NCBI GenBank assembly: GCA_015520785.1
Contig: WAPJ01000091.1
Location: 1-5,443, forward strand
DNA: 5,443 nucleotides
Source: Candidatus Woesearchaeota archaeon
GTDB lineage: Archaea > Nanobdellota > Nanobdellia > Woesearchaeales > WAPJ01
Reading direction: 5' to 3'
The translations under genes were made by a program, and so were the position numbers. Shown here one piece after another: positions 4,870-5,443 of this stretch; positions within the stretch are counted from its first letter, which is position 1, and each line of letters begins with the position of its first letter. The notes below the pieces were generated by a model, which made no database searches, was not told the DNA's origin, and worked only from the letters and a program-made list of their open reading frames with translations.

Positions 4870-5141
4870 GCCTGCTCACCCCGCACCATGCTCTTAATCA
4901 CGAGACGCATACAACTACTACAAAGCACGCCACCATACGGTCGTTCCGGGCGCTTTGCATGCTTGCTGAGACGCTTATAGACGGGCGCGGGGACGCGTGG
5001 CACGCCCTGCAATGGTCTCCCGCAAAGAGCGCAGTGCGCCTGACGGGGCTTGCGCGGCTCATAGTGGACAACTATCCTCCCGCCCGGCGTGCGCTTCGCA
5101 ACCTTACGCCACTTCGTGCTCCTGAGTGCGCGTCTGACCAT
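4866..5141 (-). CDS. rpl34e: Large-subunit ribosomal protein eL34 (L34e)
   Basis: eL34 is another archaeal/eukaryotic ribosomal protein. The 91-residue product has the zinc-binding pairs C37-x2-C40 (HCALCGRPLQGVPR) and C74-x2-C77 (GGVLCSSCMR), joined by the basic segment with KRLSKHAKRPERPYGG that is typical of the family, and a basic N-terminus MVRRALRSTKWRKV followed by TPGGRIVVHYEPRKP. Length and motif order are normal. The start at 5141 is the first Met in frame; a TATA box lies 32 nt upstream, giving a leader of only a few bases. The last codons overlap eL14 by ATGA, so the two subunits should be made in matched amounts. Confidence 0.97.
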   Translation of the reverse strand: MVRRALRSTKWRKVAKRTPGGRIVVHYEPRKPRQAHCALCGRPLQGVPRVPAPVYKRLSKHAKRPERPYGGVLCSSCMRLVIKSMVRGEQA

Positions 5142-5167
5142 GACAAGCCTTCACGGCAGCCCCAACC

Positions 5168-5180
5168 CATTTAAAAAGCT
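5168..5180 (-). promoter_or_regulatory. Promoter of the eL34-eL14 operon
   Basis: The minus strand reads GCTTTTTAAATGG, a good archaeal TATA box (TTTTTAAAT) centred 32 nt before the ATG at 5141, predicting a leader of about 5-7 nt. It is preceded by CAACAA, a plausible TFB recognition element that differs from the CATACGC form seen at tfs and the phosphatase gene. Confidence 0.7.
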
Positions 5181-5313
5181 TGTTGCTGATGGTTTTCGCG
5201 GGGAGAGCGTTTTTCTTTTCTCGCACAACCTCTCCTCCTTCCACGCCTGCGTCCTCTCACGTTCCTCCTTCATTTACTCCTCCGTATTCATCAGCTCACT
5301 CATATCAGCCTTA

Positions 5314-5393
5314 TGAGGATAAGAAAGAAGATGCGGATGAAGAGAGAAGAGTAGAAAGGAAAGCATAATGAGAAGAAGAAAGAAAAACCTTCC
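5314..5393 (-). terminator. T/C-rich terminator-like tract after the partial upstream gene
   Basis: Immediately after the stop of the partial gene the minus strand reads GGTTTTTCTTTCTTCTTC and remains pyrimidine-rich for about 70 nt. This matches U-tract termination and the tails of the other units. The remaining intergenic stretch 5182-5313 is also T/C-rich, on the plus strand, and shows no gene, tRNA or recognisable RNA. Confidence 0.5.
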
Positions 5394-5443
5394 TCACATG
5401 ATCTCCTGCGTCCCGTCGGGATGGATGATGAGCAGTCCATCCT
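5394..5443 (-). CDS. C-terminal end of an unidentified gene
   Basis: In one minus-strand frame the window edge encodes DGLLIIHPDGTQEIM followed by TGA at 5396-5394. The other two frames read into low-complexity Ser/Phe stretches that look non-coding. The stop is directly followed by a T-rich terminator-like tract, which supports a true gene end. Only 15 residues and one partial codon are visible, so no family can be named. Confidence 0.45.
   Translation of the reverse strand, partial: DGLLIIHPDGTQEIM

Noticed and set aside
4486..4897. Two plus-strand frames opposite eL14
   Set aside because: Phe/Leu/Ser-rich products of the reversed Lys/Glu tail of eL14; no gene-like features.
5182..5313. 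Possible small RNA with T runs upstream of eL34 on the plus strand
   Set aside because: Only base bias is visible; I found no convincing stem, box motif or promoter.

Overview
The window looks like an ordinary archaeal chromosome segment. All genes I can support lie on the minus strand, so they are listed here in transcription order, from high to low coordinates. Evidence for Archaea is the RNA polymerase cleavage factor TFS, the archaeal/eukaryotic-only ribosomal proteins eL34 and eL14, a Ser/His-type signal peptidase, and TATA boxes about 27-32 nt upstream of the first start codon of most transcription units. The signal peptidase carries an aromatic-rich insert that I associate with DPANN (Woesearchaeota-like) archaea. 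That is a weak lineage hint, not a proof.

Layout: (1) 5443-5394 is the last 16 codons of an unidentified gene, followed by a T/C-rich terminator-like tail. (2) 5141-4534 is eL34-eL14, overlapping by ATGA, followed by about 170 nt of pyrimidine-rich tail. (3) 4218-3188 is TFS and then signal peptidase I, 35 nt apart, again with a long pyrimidine tail. (4) 3187-2922 is intergenic and includes a small base-paired island at 3001-3066. (5) 2884-1816 is a PAP2-family phosphatase overlapping by 8 nt a CTP-dependent-type lipid kinase (SEC59/DGK1-like). Together they suggest an isoprenoid lipid carrier phosphorylation/dephosphorylation unit. (6) 1815-1555 is intergenic, with a terminator-like tract, a promoter-like motif and an unexplained open frame. 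(7) 1554 to the window edge is sufB, overlapping by ATGA a downstream gene that starts at 181 and runs off the window. Its position suggests a SufD-type partner, but its sequence does not prove it.

Expression logic: genes that open a unit (PAP2 phosphatase, TFS, and nearly eL34 and sufB) have a TATA box so close to ATG that the mRNA should be leaderless or almost so, and they lack Shine-Dalgarno sites. Downstream genes are coupled and carry GGTGA or GGAGG a few bases before the start. Two of these promoters share an extended CATACGC-T(T/A)-rich motif whose 5' end sits 37-38 nt before ATG. A third copy lies 37 nt before an ATG at 1711, upstream of sufB, and raises the question of an unrecognised gene or an N-terminal extension there.

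I see no CRISPR array, insertion sequence, tRNA, rRNA or clear horizontal-transfer signature. The most interesting items are the lipid kinase/phosphatase pair, the shared promoter motif, the open frame ahead of sufB, and the strong over-use of GCATGC with near-absence of CTAG.
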